Below are positions 27,501 through 35,584 of a DNA stretch of 64,000 bases, in pieces. How positions within the stretch are numbered: the first letter of the stretch is position 1; every line of letters starts with the position of its first letter. The stretch is from Verrucomicrobiaceae bacterium (lineage in GTDB: Bacteria > Verrucomicrobiota > Verrucomicrobiia > Verrucomicrobiales > Verrucomicrobiaceae): positions 184,709-248,708 of the forward strand of contig JAIBCL010000010.1 of assembly GCA_019694165.1 (NCBI GenBank), given 5' to 3'. The notes beneath the pieces were generated by a model. That model was not told the origin of the DNA and ran no database searches. It saw only the letters and a list, made by a program, of their open reading frames with translations. The translations under genes were made by a program, and so were the position numbers.

Positions 27501-29375
27501 CACATTGAACCAGGTGTCCTCCGTGACGCCGCCGGTGGCCGCCACGGCGATGATCTCGACATTGATCGAGGCCGTGAGCGCGGGCGATCCATTATCCGCC
27601 ACCTGGATCGTGAGCGGATACGTCTGCCCTGCGGTGAGGGGCTGTGTCTTCACGAGCCAGTCACCGCTGAAGCCGAACTGCCCGCCCGCATTCCCCGCCG
27701 TGATGCTGAAGGTGCGTCCGCTGCTGTCCGGGTCCACCACCGGCAGACGAATGAGCCGCACATCATCCACCGTGGCCACCGTCATTTTTTGCGCCACCAC
27801 CTGCTGAAAGGCCGGCGCGTTCGGCGCGGCGGCGGCCTTTCGCACATACACGCCCACCGTGAACTCGCCGCTAAGGCTCGCATTCACATCCGTGGCACGC
27901 ACGATGAGTGTATTCTGGCCTTCGTTGCTCACGGATGGTGTTCCCGAAAGCGCACCCGCGCTGCTCACCGCGATCCACGACGGGCCGGACACTTTTTGAA
28001 ACGTGAACGGCACCGTGCTGAACGGATCGCGGATCTGCGCACTCACCGAGGCCGTGTCGGAATAGCTCGCGCCCACCGTGGCATGAGCGGCTTGATTCAC
28101 CGTCTCACGCGACTGGAGTTGATACGCCAGATTCAGCGTCGGCAGCTCCGGCGCAGTGGTCGGCACATTGGTAAAGGTGGTGTCGTTTTGCGCGATCGGG
28201 ATCAGTCCGCCGATGATCATCTCCATCATGTCCTGGCGCAGGCGCACCTTTCCATACGGCAGCACCGCATCCGCCGTGGGCAGCGTGACCGGGCTGGGAC
28301 CACGCAGATGACCACGCAACGAGGTGGACGGCCACCAGCTCTTCGCCGCGCCGCTCGTCAGATTGCCAAAAGACCACATGTTTCCCCAGGCGCACGAGCG
28401 CCAGTTCACCTGCGAATTGCCGACCGTGGGATTCTCCAAAAAGCCCGCGTCACCCGCCATCGTCACCGTCGGTTGCCTCATGCGGCCACCGAAGTGCCAG
28501 CGCTGCCCCGCCTCGCCCACGAGGAAGGTCGTCAGTGTGCCCGTGCCGCCATCCGTCACCGCGATGTTCAGCACCTTGCGCCGCACTCGCGGGTCGAGAT
28601 AAAAATCATTCAGCGTGATCGTCGAACCCGTCCCTTCATGCGTATAGACACGCGATCCACCCGCCGCCAACAGCACGGCGGGCAACTGACCGCCAGACAC
28701 CCACAGCGACTGAAAGCAGGTGTCATTGTTGCCCATGTAACCCGTCGGCGTCAGCACCACCGTGTGCGTGTTCCCCACATCGGGCGTCGGCTCCGGGCGC
28801 GGCACCATCTCGCCATAAAAAGCACGCCGCGTGCTGCCCGACGGCGTGAAATAAGGATCACAAGCGCTCGCCCGCACTCCCCACGGCGTGCTCGCCGTCA
28901 CCACGCCAGGCCCCGTGATGCGCAGCCCGTAAATCAACCCAGGCTTCGGCCCCGGAAACTGCGGCACCCGCACCTGCAGGAAGCGCAATCCCGCCGCCGG
29001 AATCCAAACACTGCCCACCGGCTGCCACTGTGCCACTGTATTTGAAGTCGCATGAGTCGCCGCCAGCGTCGCCGTCGCCTTCGATCCCGGCACATTGTGC
29101 TGCGGCACAAAATCCGCCACCTCTACCGTCCCGCCCGCATTCGCCGCGCTCGCCGACGCATTCACTGACACCGCATACATCCCCGGCTGGCTCACATTAA
29201 GATACCATATCCAGCGGCTTCTCGACTCCAGCAGCTCCACGGTGCCAGCAGAGCTATTGTAGGTCTTCGCCCCGACACCGTCGTTGTAACCCGCCGCAAG
29301 GGGGAAATCTACAGCCACCGCAGGTGCAGCCAGGAAAACCAAGACAAGGAGCAGAACGCGAAGCATGAGAATCAT
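24555..29375 (-). CDS. Large multidomain surface protein (DUF3472-like, Ig-like/cadherin-like, PA14)
   Basis: A protein of 1606 residues from ATG 29375 (MILMLRVLLLVLVFLAAPAVA is 21 residues; a second ATG lies three codons on). Residues 20-330 resemble the DUF5077/DUF3472 pairing (YNDGVGAKTYNSSAG, YGEMVPRPEP, WHFGGRMRQP). Putative Ig/cadherin-like repeats follow (GPSWIAVSSAGALSGTPS, GPAWLSIAADGTLSGTP, repeated five or more times). A PA14-like domain sits at about 615-760, then a LamG-like segment and another cadherin-like region. The C-terminus has TADPDADGLKNLLEYALG and ends KRFMRLKVTQ, matching the giant metalloprotease. It is presumed to bind glycan at the cell surface. Upstream lie FecR and an ECF sigma factor in the same direction. 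Confidence 0.8.
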   Translation of the reverse strand: MILMLRVLLLVLVFLAAPAVAVDFPLAAGYNDGVGAKTYNSSAGTVELLESRSRWIWYLNVSQPGMYAVSVNASASAANAGGTVEVADFVPQHNVPGSKATATLAATHATSNTVAQWQPVGSVWIPAAGLRFLQVRVPQFPGPKPGLIYGLRITGPGVVTASTPWGVRASACDPYFTPSGSTRRAFYGEMVPRPEPTPDVGNTHTVVLTPTGYMGNNDTCFQSLWVSGGQLPAVLLAAGGSRVYTHEGTGSTITLNDFYLDPRVRRKVLNIAVTDGGTGTLTTFLVGEAGQRWHFGGRMRQPTVTMAGDAGFLENPTVGNSQVNWRSCAWGNMWSFGNLTSGAAKSWWPSTSLRGHLRGPSPVTLPTADAVLPYGKVRLRQDMMEMIIGGLIPIAQNDTTFTNVPTTAPELPTLNLAYQLQSRETVNQAAHATVGASYSDTASVSAQIRDPFSTVPFTFQKVSGPSWIAVSSAGALSGTPSVSNEGQNTLIVRATDVNASLSGEFTVGVYVRKAAAAPNAPAFQQVVAQKMTVATVDDVRLIRLPVVDPDSSGRTFSITAGNAGGQFGFSGDWLVKTQPLTAGQTYPLTIQVADNGSPALTASINVEIIAVAATGGVTEDTWFNVAGGTLAEFIADPRYPNSPSQMRLLSSFSESLVPLSTGMRQRAWLTPPTTGSYTFSLSSSLGAVQLRLSTDDTEANLAVVATKTTSTSVNLTAGQRYYIEGLLMNGSDYTDGTVSMRWSGPGITTQTIPASALTPIECATPKLWDGTLTFREVRTGEPVRDHLRTKVETLHLHSALVYQKISGPAWLSIAADGTLSGTPAAGDAGGNTFTVRATAPGGHWDEAQFTLPVITNSAPVIATSTITLSGINEGSEVSGNLATQATDADVGAQLGFGDLLIWSIIAGPPWLGVEPTGELFGKPGAAHIGVNTFTAQVMDRSGATATMQLQITVADIANTPVLSPDPVALTAVGNRAVTASLVPYVLDPDLGETLTFEKLSGPAWLTIAADGTLSGTPLTEHTGTNVFSVRVTDSTARSSTGTVTITVTDGLNYAYEPFIGTDATDVNGTTGGIGWSAAWSGPVDWDFATPGTTFAGLSSAGLKSTMGGQGTNMLRPLAKPVTIGTADGNFEELWLSARMDLNSVTGAGHGIRVTLYNGSTLTGFIGKNINGSLGFDIGGSGFQTLSGSLGTTTGTQGNWLFVLRLLSTSGGTATQINLYAAKDTQINGSLAKLRDPTNAANFPHTASFTVNTPLTFTQLGMYRWNNTASFIDEIRLANTRAQAVPVDMTTAPVFTATPVQRSITTGQTFAASIFDAVTDADTGDVKLFTKLSGPSWLTLSSAGLITGTAPAVAGTQDFDISVTDAANNIVTGTLRIIVVPPNNPPEINPISFSLLEGLSATTVGTLSATDPDSGDTFTYTLVPPVDGPFTIAANGTLSTTAALNYLTATSHALTARVTDSGGLTDEALVTVYVQPTPTTQWRTTYFNSTQLADPNISGPTADPDADGLKNLLEYALGLTPGTADTLSTRVTHDLVNISGSNYLRLSITRNPAATDITLTVEVSSDLTTWTAVPTVIETNTSTSLIVRDIVPMTSAAKRFMRLKVTQ

Positions 29376-29424
29376 GCTACGACACTGCCAGGGCGCGAAT
29401 CGTTTGCCGAATAAAATGTGGTAA

Positions 29425-29459
29425 AGTCCTCTGGACTGCAATGATGAGTCCAGAGGACT
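29425..29459 (-). terminator. 13-bp stem-loop between FecR gene and giant surface protein gene
   Basis: AGTCCTCTGGACT (29425-29437) and AGTCCAGAGGACT (29447-29459) are perfect inverted arms around a nine-base loop. The stem begins nine bases after the FecR stop and lies 50 bp before the next start. On the minus strand a mixed T-rich stretch (ATTTTATT) comes ten bases after the stem. It could be a terminator or an attenuator letting part of the transcription through to the giant gene. Confidence 0.6.
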
Positions 29460-29467
29460 CAACCACA

Positions 29468-30763
29468 CTACTTCACCGCGATGCCATACATCGCGCGATG
29501 ATGACTCTGCGCGGGATCAGCATAGGCCGCGCCCAGTTTCACCGGCCCTGCCTGCGGCACGCTGCGTTTCCATACGCGATAGCTGACGTAGATCGTGCCC
29601 GTGTCATCGGTGGTCATGCCCGCGACCTCGGGAAGATTCGCCCACGGGCCGCTGCGAAGTTGGAAACCCGCATCGACATACTCGCGCTTCACCCACTCCG
29701 GCGTCTCCGCACGCGTGTCGATCATCACATACACCGTGCAGGGTCGCGATACCTTCAGCGTCAACTCAAGCGCAGGATCCACACGATCCGCCGAGAACGT
29801 TCCCACCATGTCCGCGCCTTCGAGTTCAGCGGGGAATGCGCTGCCCGGCATCGCCCGCCAGCGTGGCTTACCCAGCGTGGAGTAGGGCCGCGTGCCTTCG
29901 CCCATCTGGCGCGTTTGCAGCGTGTAAAACGCGTAGCGACCACCGACATCGACGTTGTCCTTCACGTCCGTCACCAGCGCATCCGATGGTGGCGTCGTGA
30001 GCATGGCAAAGGCTTCGCCGCGCGTGTTGATGCACACGAGACGACGCGCGGTGGCGCTCGGATGCACGCGCACCGCCTCACCCGCTGTGAGCGAGGCGAG
30101 TTGCTTTGGCTGCGCCTTGCCAAACACCTCCACTTTGCCTTGAAACACCGCCACATCCGTCTCGCCTGTGCTGCCGAGCGAAACGCCAAAGCGCGTGCCG
30201 AGGTCCACCACGCGTGCGCTAGAGGTCTCAATCACGAATCCCTTGCCCAAATCACCCACATCCGCCGTCACACTGCCCGCGAGCAGCGTGGCGTGCATCG
30301 CATCCGCGAGCCGCAGATGCACTGGCGCATTCAAATCGAGCGTGACACCGGAATCGAGCTGGAGCTGCACGCTGCCGGATTCGAGCCGCACCTCGCGCAG
30401 ACGCTGGGTGCTATCTTTGGGCCAAATCGAGGCCGCGTCGTCCGAAACGGCCATCACGCGCACTTCCACGCTGCGCGGCATCCACAGCGCCAAAGCGCCC
30501 GCGAGCAACAAAACGGCCGCAGCGGCCCACCGGACCGTTTGAGCGCGCCAGATGGTGGTTTTGGCCTTCGGTGCGGCCAGCGGTTGCTGGGCTGACGGAC
30601 GCACCATCGTCTTCAAAGCCGCATCGACATGCGCGTAGCGCAAAAAGGCCTCCCGCAGGTCCGAATCGGCCTTCAAGCGCCCTTCGAGTGCCTGCACCTC
30701 GTCGGCGGAGGCACGTCCGCCGAGGTAGCTGTCGATCAAGGCGAAGTCAGCTTCCGTGCTCAT
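29468..30763 (-). CDS. FecR-domain membrane protein (anti-sigma-like)
   Basis: A 431-residue protein. The cytoplasmic N-terminus (EADFALIDSYLGGRASADEV) resembles anti-sigma N-domains. A transmembrane helix is at about residues 79-95 (WAAAAVLLLAGALALWM). The FecR domain follows with LDLNAPVHLRLAD and VVDLGTRFGVS. The C-terminal 180 residues form an extra beta-rich domain (CTVYVMIDTRAETPEW) seen in Planctomycetota/Verrucomicrobiota FecR-LamG-like proteins. Its start overlaps the ECF sigma stop by ATGA, which is the classical sigma/anti-sigma coupling. It probably senses an extracellular signal and holds the sigma factor. Confidence 0.85.
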   Translation of the reverse strand: MSTEADFALIDSYLGGRASADEVQALEGRLKADSDLREAFLRYAHVDAALKTMVRPSAQQPLAAPKAKTTIWRAQTVRWAAAAVLLLAGALALWMPRSVEVRVMAVSDDAASIWPKDSTQRLREVRLESGSVQLQLDSGVTLDLNAPVHLRLADAMHATLLAGSVTADVGDLGKGFVIETSSARVVDLGTRFGVSLGSTGETDVAVFQGKVEVFGKAQPKQLASLTAGEAVRVHPSATARRLVCINTRGEAFAMLTTPPSDALVTDVKDNVDVGGRYAFYTLQTRQMGEGTRPYSTLGKPRWRAMPGSAFPAELEGADMVGTFSADRVDPALELTLKVSRPCTVYVMIDTRAETPEWVKREYVDAGFQLRSGPWANLPEVAGMTTDDTGTIYVSYRVWKRSVPQAGPVKLGAAYADPAQSHHRAMYGIAVK

Positions 30764-31293
30764 GCCACGCCCTCCTTGCCGAGTTCGCGCTTCGCGCAGT
30801 CCGTGAGCATCATGCGGATGCGATGCAGCGATTTGTAAACCGCCATCGCCGTGCGCCCGAGCCGCAGTGCGAGCTCATCCATCCGCGAGCCCGGCGCATA
30901 CGCCGCCTCCACAAGCGAGCGCTGGTCTGCCGGCAGCTTTTGCAGGCAGGTGTCGAGCGCCTTGCGCTCCTCTGCGAAACGATCCGCCATCTCCTCGGCT
31001 TCATCCGCCAGTGTCATGAGCAGGTCATCACCAAACACATGCCGGTCGCGGCCCTTCTTGCGCAGAAACTCCAACGCCTCCAGCCGTGACACACCAAAGG
31101 ACCAACGACGAAAATCCTCCGGCGCGGAGAGCGTGTGAAAGCGCTTCCAAAGCGCCATCGCCACCTCCTGCATCACATCATCCGCATCATTTAACGTCGG
31201 CACCAGCGACCGCACAAAGCCGCGCAACGACGGCTCGTTCTCCACGTAAAGGCGGAGAAAGGTTGCGTGCTGCTGGAAGTCGGGTTCGGCCAT
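30760..31293 (-). CDS. ECF-type RNA polymerase sigma factor
   Basis: A 177-residue protein. Region 2 is visible in DADDVMQEVAMALWKRF and the following RRWSFGVSRLEALEFLRKK. Region 4 is GRTAMAVYKSLHRIR near the C-terminus, after LPADQRSLVEAAY. Length and motifs fit the ECF group typical of Planctomycetota/Verrucomicrobiota, each paired with a FecR-like membrane protein. Translation is coupled to FecR. Targets are unknown, but the giant surface protein gene directly downstream in the same strand is the most likely one. Promoter boxes for self-recognition were not identifiable by eye. Confidence 0.9.
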   Translation of the reverse strand: MAEPDFQQHATFLRLYVENEPSLRGFVRSLVPTLNDADDVMQEVAMALWKRFHTLSAPEDFRRWSFGVSRLEALEFLRKKGRDRHVFGDDLLMTLADEAEEMADRFAEERKALDTCLQKLPADQRSLVEAAYAPGSRMDELALRLGRTAMAVYKSLHRIRMMLTDCAKRELGKEGVA

Positions 31294-31357
31294 GCGAGGA
31301 GAATACTGCCGCCGCGCGGCGGATTTGCCGAGCTATTTCGAGCGAGCTGGCACCTCA

Positions 31358-32530
31358 CTACTTCGATGACATCTCAGCCTCTCGCAGCCGCCAATACGCC
31401 ACCAGCCATGAAGTGATGCTCACTTCAGAGACGGTCACACTCAAATCCCGCACGTGGCGCATCTGTGCGGGATCGCGATGCGCGCCGAGAATCATTTTCG
31501 CGAGCGCAGGCGCGTTGAGCTTGGGATTCAGGGCATCAACGAACGTCGCGATCGCTGCGAGGCGCGGTGCTTGGGAATCGGGATCGTGATCTTTGTTGGC
31601 GATGAAGCCGACGCCTTTGTCATCCACGCACTTCGCACCGATCTGCCAGAGCTTCTCGATCGTTTGCGGCAGGCGTTTGTCTGTTGCGCCAGCTTGCATC
31701 GCGAGATGGAAGCCCTCGGCGATCAATGAGATACCGTTGAAGCCGGATTCGAGGCCGTCGTTGGCGAGCGCGGTGTTGATCGGCTCGTCCAAATTGGCGA
31801 GTTCGGCGAGGTAGCGATCTCTGCCCGATGCTTTCGCTGCGAGCACGACGAGCGGAACATACAAGCCGAGCGCGTGATGATGTGTGGCTGCCGTGACGAT
31901 GGTGCGATGCCGGTAAGCATGACGCCACTTCCTCGCGATGAAGAAGTCGGCGGCGTCGATGAAGAACTGATCGATCACCGCCTGTTCCTTCGCATCCGCC
32001 AGCGGACGCCAGGCATGAAGGGCGACCACCGTCTTTGTGTATTGATCGACACTCATCTCGTGTGAGTCGCGCGCATGGCTCACGCCGCCGAAGGGCTTCG
32101 GCAGCCAGCCGGGCATGTAGTGCCGACCTTCGTCGATGACCGCGAGCAGGCCGCGAATGCAGCGATGGGCCAGATCACGCGCGGCGGCGTCCTTGGTCAC
32201 GCGATGCTTCACGATCTGACTCAGCGCAAACTCGCTCGTCGCCATCAGTGCGTTCTCGTAATTCACGCAGCCCGCGATGTCCGGCGAGTTTTGGAACATG
32301 TCCATCATGCGCCGTTGATCGAGCTTTGACACGTTCTCCTTCGTCCACGGCTTCAATGTCTCCGCGCAAAGCATGGAGCGACATAGTCCGTCCTCATCCA
32401 GCATCCGCTGCATCACGAAGTCGTGCATCGTCTTCTCGATGAACGCCAGCTCATCCAAGCCGGCAGCACGCAGCCGTGAAGCAATGCACAGGCTGAGGAG
32501 CGATCGAAGAAGAGAACGACGGGAACTCAT
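31358..32530 (-). CDS. Exported helical protein of unknown function
   Basis: A protein of 390 residues from ATG 32530. The start MSSRRSLLRSLLSLCIASRLRAAG resembles a Tat-type or plain signal peptide. The mature part is almost entirely alpha-helical (NYENALMATSEFALSQIV, THHHALGLYVPLVVLAAK, PTIEKLW-like repeats) and resembles alpha/alpha-barrel (six-hairpin) enzymes. No specific family motif was recognised. A striking HHHALGLY near residue 220 may lie in an active site. It is divergent from a metallophosphoesterase with 146 bp between starts, and its stop is 64 bp before the sigma factor start on the same strand. Confidence 0.6.
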   Translation of the reverse strand: MSSRRSLLRSLLSLCIASRLRAAGLDELAFIEKTMHDFVMQRMLDEDGLCRSMLCAETLKPWTKENVSKLDQRRMMDMFQNSPDIAGCVNYENALMATSEFALSQIVKHRVTKDAAARDLAHRCIRGLLAVIDEGRHYMPGWLPKPFGGVSHARDSHEMSVDQYTKTVVALHAWRPLADAKEQAVIDQFFIDAADFFIARKWRHAYRHRTIVTAATHHHALGLYVPLVVLAAKASGRDRYLAELANLDEPINTALANDGLESGFNGISLIAEGFHLAMQAGATDKRLPQTIEKLWQIGAKCVDDKGVGFIANKDHDPDSQAPRLAAIATFVDALNPKLNAPALAKMILGAHRDPAQMRHVRDLSVTVSEVSITSWLVAYWRLREAEMSSK

Positions 32531-32676
32531 GGCAGGCAATACGATGCTCATCGCTTTCCCTTCCATTCTGGCAAACGACGAGCCAAAGGTCATCATCCCT
32601 TACCTCGATGCGAACCGTCGCCTTCTTCATGCGTTCTCCAAATGCTCCGAAGGCAAACTCACCTTTCTCCAATCCC

Positions 32677-33783
32677 ATGCACCGACTCGCCCGCCGTCGC
32701 TTCCTCCAGTCCACCGCCGCGCTTGCCGCCGCTCCGTTCCTCCCTGCCGCGCCATCGAAGGAGTCGTTCTCCTTCGTTCTGCTTGGCGACCTGCATTACG
32801 ACAAGCTCGACCACCATCACATGCCGTGGCTGGAGAAGAACAAGGCGGGCGACCTCAGCCAGATCAAAAACTACTCGCGCATTACTGCGGACATCACGCC
32901 GCGCTTGTTCGATGCGGTGAAGCAATCCATCGCCGCCACGCATGCGAGCTTCGTGCTGCAAGTGGGCGATCTCGTCGAGGGCCTGTGTGGCACCGAAGAA
33001 CACGCCACACGCCAGGACAGCGAGGCGCTGGCGTTTGTCGAGTCAGGGAAGCTCGGCGTGCCTTTTTATTTCACAAAGGGCAACCACGATGTCACCGGCG
33101 ACGGCGCGACGGATGCCTTCAAGACCGTGTTCCATCCCTTCCTCGCCAAGCAGACGAAGCAAAAGATCGACCGCGCGTGCTACACCATCGAGCACGGTGA
33201 TGCGCTGTTCTGCTTCTTTGACGCTTACGACAAGGAAAGCCTTGCGTGGCTCGAAGCCGCACTCGGCAAACGCACCGCTCGGCATTGTTTCGTCGTTATC
33301 CATCCGCCCGTGGTTCCCTATGGTGCTCGCGCCACTTGGAATCTCTACTCGTCAGATCGTGACAAAACTCAGCGCGAGAAGCTGCTGACGCTGCTGGGCA
33401 AACAAAACGCCATCGTGCTTGGAGGCCACATCCATCGCTACAATACGCTCGTGCGCGAGACACCCGGCGGCGGACGCTTCACGCAGCTCGCCATCAGCAG
33501 CATCGTCAACAGCGCCGACGTGAAGCCGGACACCGAGCTGCACGGCATCGCGCAATACAACGGCGATCAGATCAACGTCGAGCCGAAGCACTCGCCCGAG
33601 ACAGCATCGGAGCGTCGTGCTGTTTACGCGGTCGAAGCCCCCTTTGTGAAAGCCTTCGAATACGCCGACCTCCCTGGCCACGCAGTGGTCACCGTGGGTG
33701 GCACGTCTGTGACGGTGACCATGCATCGCGGCATCACGCGCGAAATTTGGAAGCAAGTGGACCTAACGAAGCTGGTCGGCTGA
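32677..33783 (+). CDS. Tat-exported calcineurin-like metallophosphoesterase
   Basis: A protein of 368 residues. The start MHRLARRRFLQSTAALAAAPF carries the twin-arginine motif RRRF; the upstream in-frame ATG would bury it, so this start was chosen. The dimetal phosphoesterase motifs are in order: GDLHYDK, QVGDLVEG, GNHDVTGDG, VVIHPPVV and GGHIHRYN. The family hydrolyses phosphomono- or diesters outside the cytoplasm. The substrate is unknown. The C-terminal 80 residues form a small beta domain (GHAVVTVGGTSVTVTMHRG). It is convergent with the DUF4838 gene across only 16 bp. Confidence 0.85.
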   Translation: MHRLARRRFLQSTAALAAAPFLPAAPSKESFSFVLLGDLHYDKLDHHHMPWLEKNKAGDLSQIKNYSRITADITPRLFDAVKQSIAATHASFVLQVGDLVEGLCGTEEHATRQDSEALAFVESGKLGVPFYFTKGNHDVTGDGATDAFKTVFHPFLAKQTKQKIDRACYTIEHGDALFCFFDAYDKESLAWLEAALGKRTARHCFVVIHPPVVPYGARATWNLYSSDRDKTQREKLLTLLGKQNAIVLGGHIHRYNTLVRETPGGGRFTQLAISSIVNSADVKPDTELHGIAQYNGDQINVEPKHSPETASERRAVYAVEAPFVKAFEYADLPGHAVVTVGGTSVTVTMHRGITREIWKQVDLTKLVG

Positions 33784-33799
33784 GATCATTGTCTCATCG

Positions 33800-35584
33800 T
33801 CACGGTGCGCTCCACTCACCCTTCCAAATCGGGCCGTGATCGAGGCCGAGTTTGTCTCGATACAGGCTGAAGGTCGATCCCATGTCCTTCATGAACTGGG
33901 CAAACGCCGCGTCATCACGATGGAAGATCGACGTTGGATTCTCGGCGATGAGTTTTGCCTGTCGCAACGCATGATTAAGCTGGATCAAATTGTCGCCGAA
34001 CATCTGCAAGCGTGCACGCTGCGTGTCGGTAGCACATTCGGTGAGTGCGGCGCGGTAGTGCTGCTCCATCGTGGCAAAGAGTGGCGCGTAGATGATTTTC
34101 ATGACTTCTTCGTTCACCTCGTAGTTGGCTCCTTTGTAGATGGGTGATTGAGCTTCTTTGTGCGCGGCCATCTTGGCGTCGAGTTCATCGTAAAGCGCGC
34201 GCATGTTCCGCCAACCGGGACCGTAGGCGCGTTCGAGCCACTCGTTGAGCGCGGCGCTAACATCGAGCTGCGGATTCCACATCTGCTTGGCAAGCAGGTA
34301 GTTGATCGGCGCATTGATGCCCCATGCGCTAGTGCCGACCATGCGTGCGCCCCAGGCTTTGTTTTGCGCGGCGGCGGGGAGTTCGCGCTTCAGGATGTCG
34401 AGACTCACGGGCAACGGAGCACCGTGGAAGCTGCGCATCCAGGTAGAGTAATTGTGGTAGAAAAGATGCGGCGTGATCTCGCTCCAGCGCTTCATGACGC
34501 TCTCGAACTCGGCGCGATACAGCGGCTTGAGCAAACCGTAGCCGTAGTAGTTCAGCGGTGCCCAGCACAGGCTCAAGTTGTCCGGCAGCTTCGGCGCGTT
34601 CGAGGGCGGATACTGGTAGTTGTAATACACGAAGCCGCCGAGCCGTCGTCCAGGTCGCTCGCGGGCGATGATCTCGCCTACGCGCTGGTAAAACGTCAGC
34701 ATCGCGCGCGCGTGGCTCGGCTTGCCGTGCGGATCGGTGTCGAGCAGCGGTTTGCAGCGCTCACAGGTGCAGAAACCGCCGCCGTCGGTCGGCGAGATGC
34801 TCGACATCTCGCGCTTCGGGTTGCGGTCCATCGTTTCGATCACTCGTTTGGCGAACAGTTCGACCAAACCGGGCGCGGTCGTGCAGAAGAACTTCACGCG
34901 ACCATTTCGCACAGCCTCCCCGTTGTTCGAATTCCACTCAGGATGCGCCTCCATGTCCGCAGGCTTGATGTAGTCATCCCACGAGTGTCCGTAGCCGGTG
35001 ACGAAGGGATGCAGGCTGTTCGTGAGGCGTTGATGCTTCATCCAGTCGAGCACCGGAACGTAACGCGAGGCGATCTCGCGATCACTTTCGCCGAGATAGG
35101 CCACCGAACGCACCGCAAAACCCGGCTGGCCGCGAATCGGTTCTTTCAGTTCAAAACTCAGCGCCTTCTGCTTTGGCACATCCTCGCCAAGCGGTCCCGG
35201 AAACAGCCAACGCACGCCCAGAAACCGCTCCGCGAATTCGCACACGCCCCAGAGTGTCCCATGACTTGGCAACGCCCAAGTGCCCTGCGGCGTGCTTTCA
35301 TTGCCTGCGATGATGATGTCACCCTTTTCACCCCGAATGACAAAACCATCGTGCGGCAGCGAATCGTCCGACACGAGACGGAAGGTGGGCTTCGACGTGG
35401 CTTCACTCACGACAGGCAAGTCTTCGCCTGTCGCTGCGAACACGAGTCGGTGCAGTTCAGCGGTAGCCCACTTCGTCGACTCCGAGGCATCAGCTTGATG
35501 GAAGATGGTGGTCGGAGAAATCTCATCTGCCTCCGCTGCAAGCGTCAGACCAGTGGCGAACAAAAGTGGTAGGCAATGCTTCAT
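33800..35584 (-). CDS. DUF4838 protein, copy A
   Basis: A 594-residue protein with signal peptide MKHCLPLLFATGLTLAA. The N-terminal 150 residues resemble the GH67/GH20-type non-catalytic alpha/beta domain (KWATAELHRLVFAATGEDL, LPHDGFVIRGEKGDIIIAG). The DUF4838 body has CEFAERFLGVRWL, FCTCERCKPLLDT with its CxCxxC, and VYYNYQYPP. The family is found in polysaccharide-utilising Bacteroidota and Verrucomicrobiota; its catalytic activity is not established to my knowledge. It overlaps the upstream alpha/beta hydrolase stop by ATGA, so they are translated together. Very similar to copy B at 42617-44425. Confidence 0.85.
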   Translation of the reverse strand: MKHCLPLLFATGLTLAAEADEISPTTIFHQADASESTKWATAELHRLVFAATGEDLPVVSEATSKPTFRLVSDDSLPHDGFVIRGEKGDIIIAGNESTPQGTWALPSHGTLWGVCEFAERFLGVRWLFPGPLGEDVPKQKALSFELKEPIRGQPGFAVRSVAYLGESDREIASRYVPVLDWMKHQRLTNSLHPFVTGYGHSWDDYIKPADMEAHPEWNSNNGEAVRNGRVKFFCTTAPGLVELFAKRVIETMDRNPKREMSSISPTDGGGFCTCERCKPLLDTDPHGKPSHARAMLTFYQRVGEIIARERPGRRLGGFVYYNYQYPPSNAPKLPDNLSLCWAPLNYYGYGLLKPLYRAEFESVMKRWSEITPHLFYHNYSTWMRSFHGAPLPVSLDILKRELPAAAQNKAWGARMVGTSAWGINAPINYLLAKQMWNPQLDVSAALNEWLERAYGPGWRNMRALYDELDAKMAAHKEAQSPIYKGANYEVNEEVMKIIYAPLFATMEQHYRAALTECATDTQRARLQMFGDNLIQLNHALRQAKLIAENPTSIFHRDDAAFAQFMKDMGSTFSLYRDKLGLDHGPIWKGEWSAP

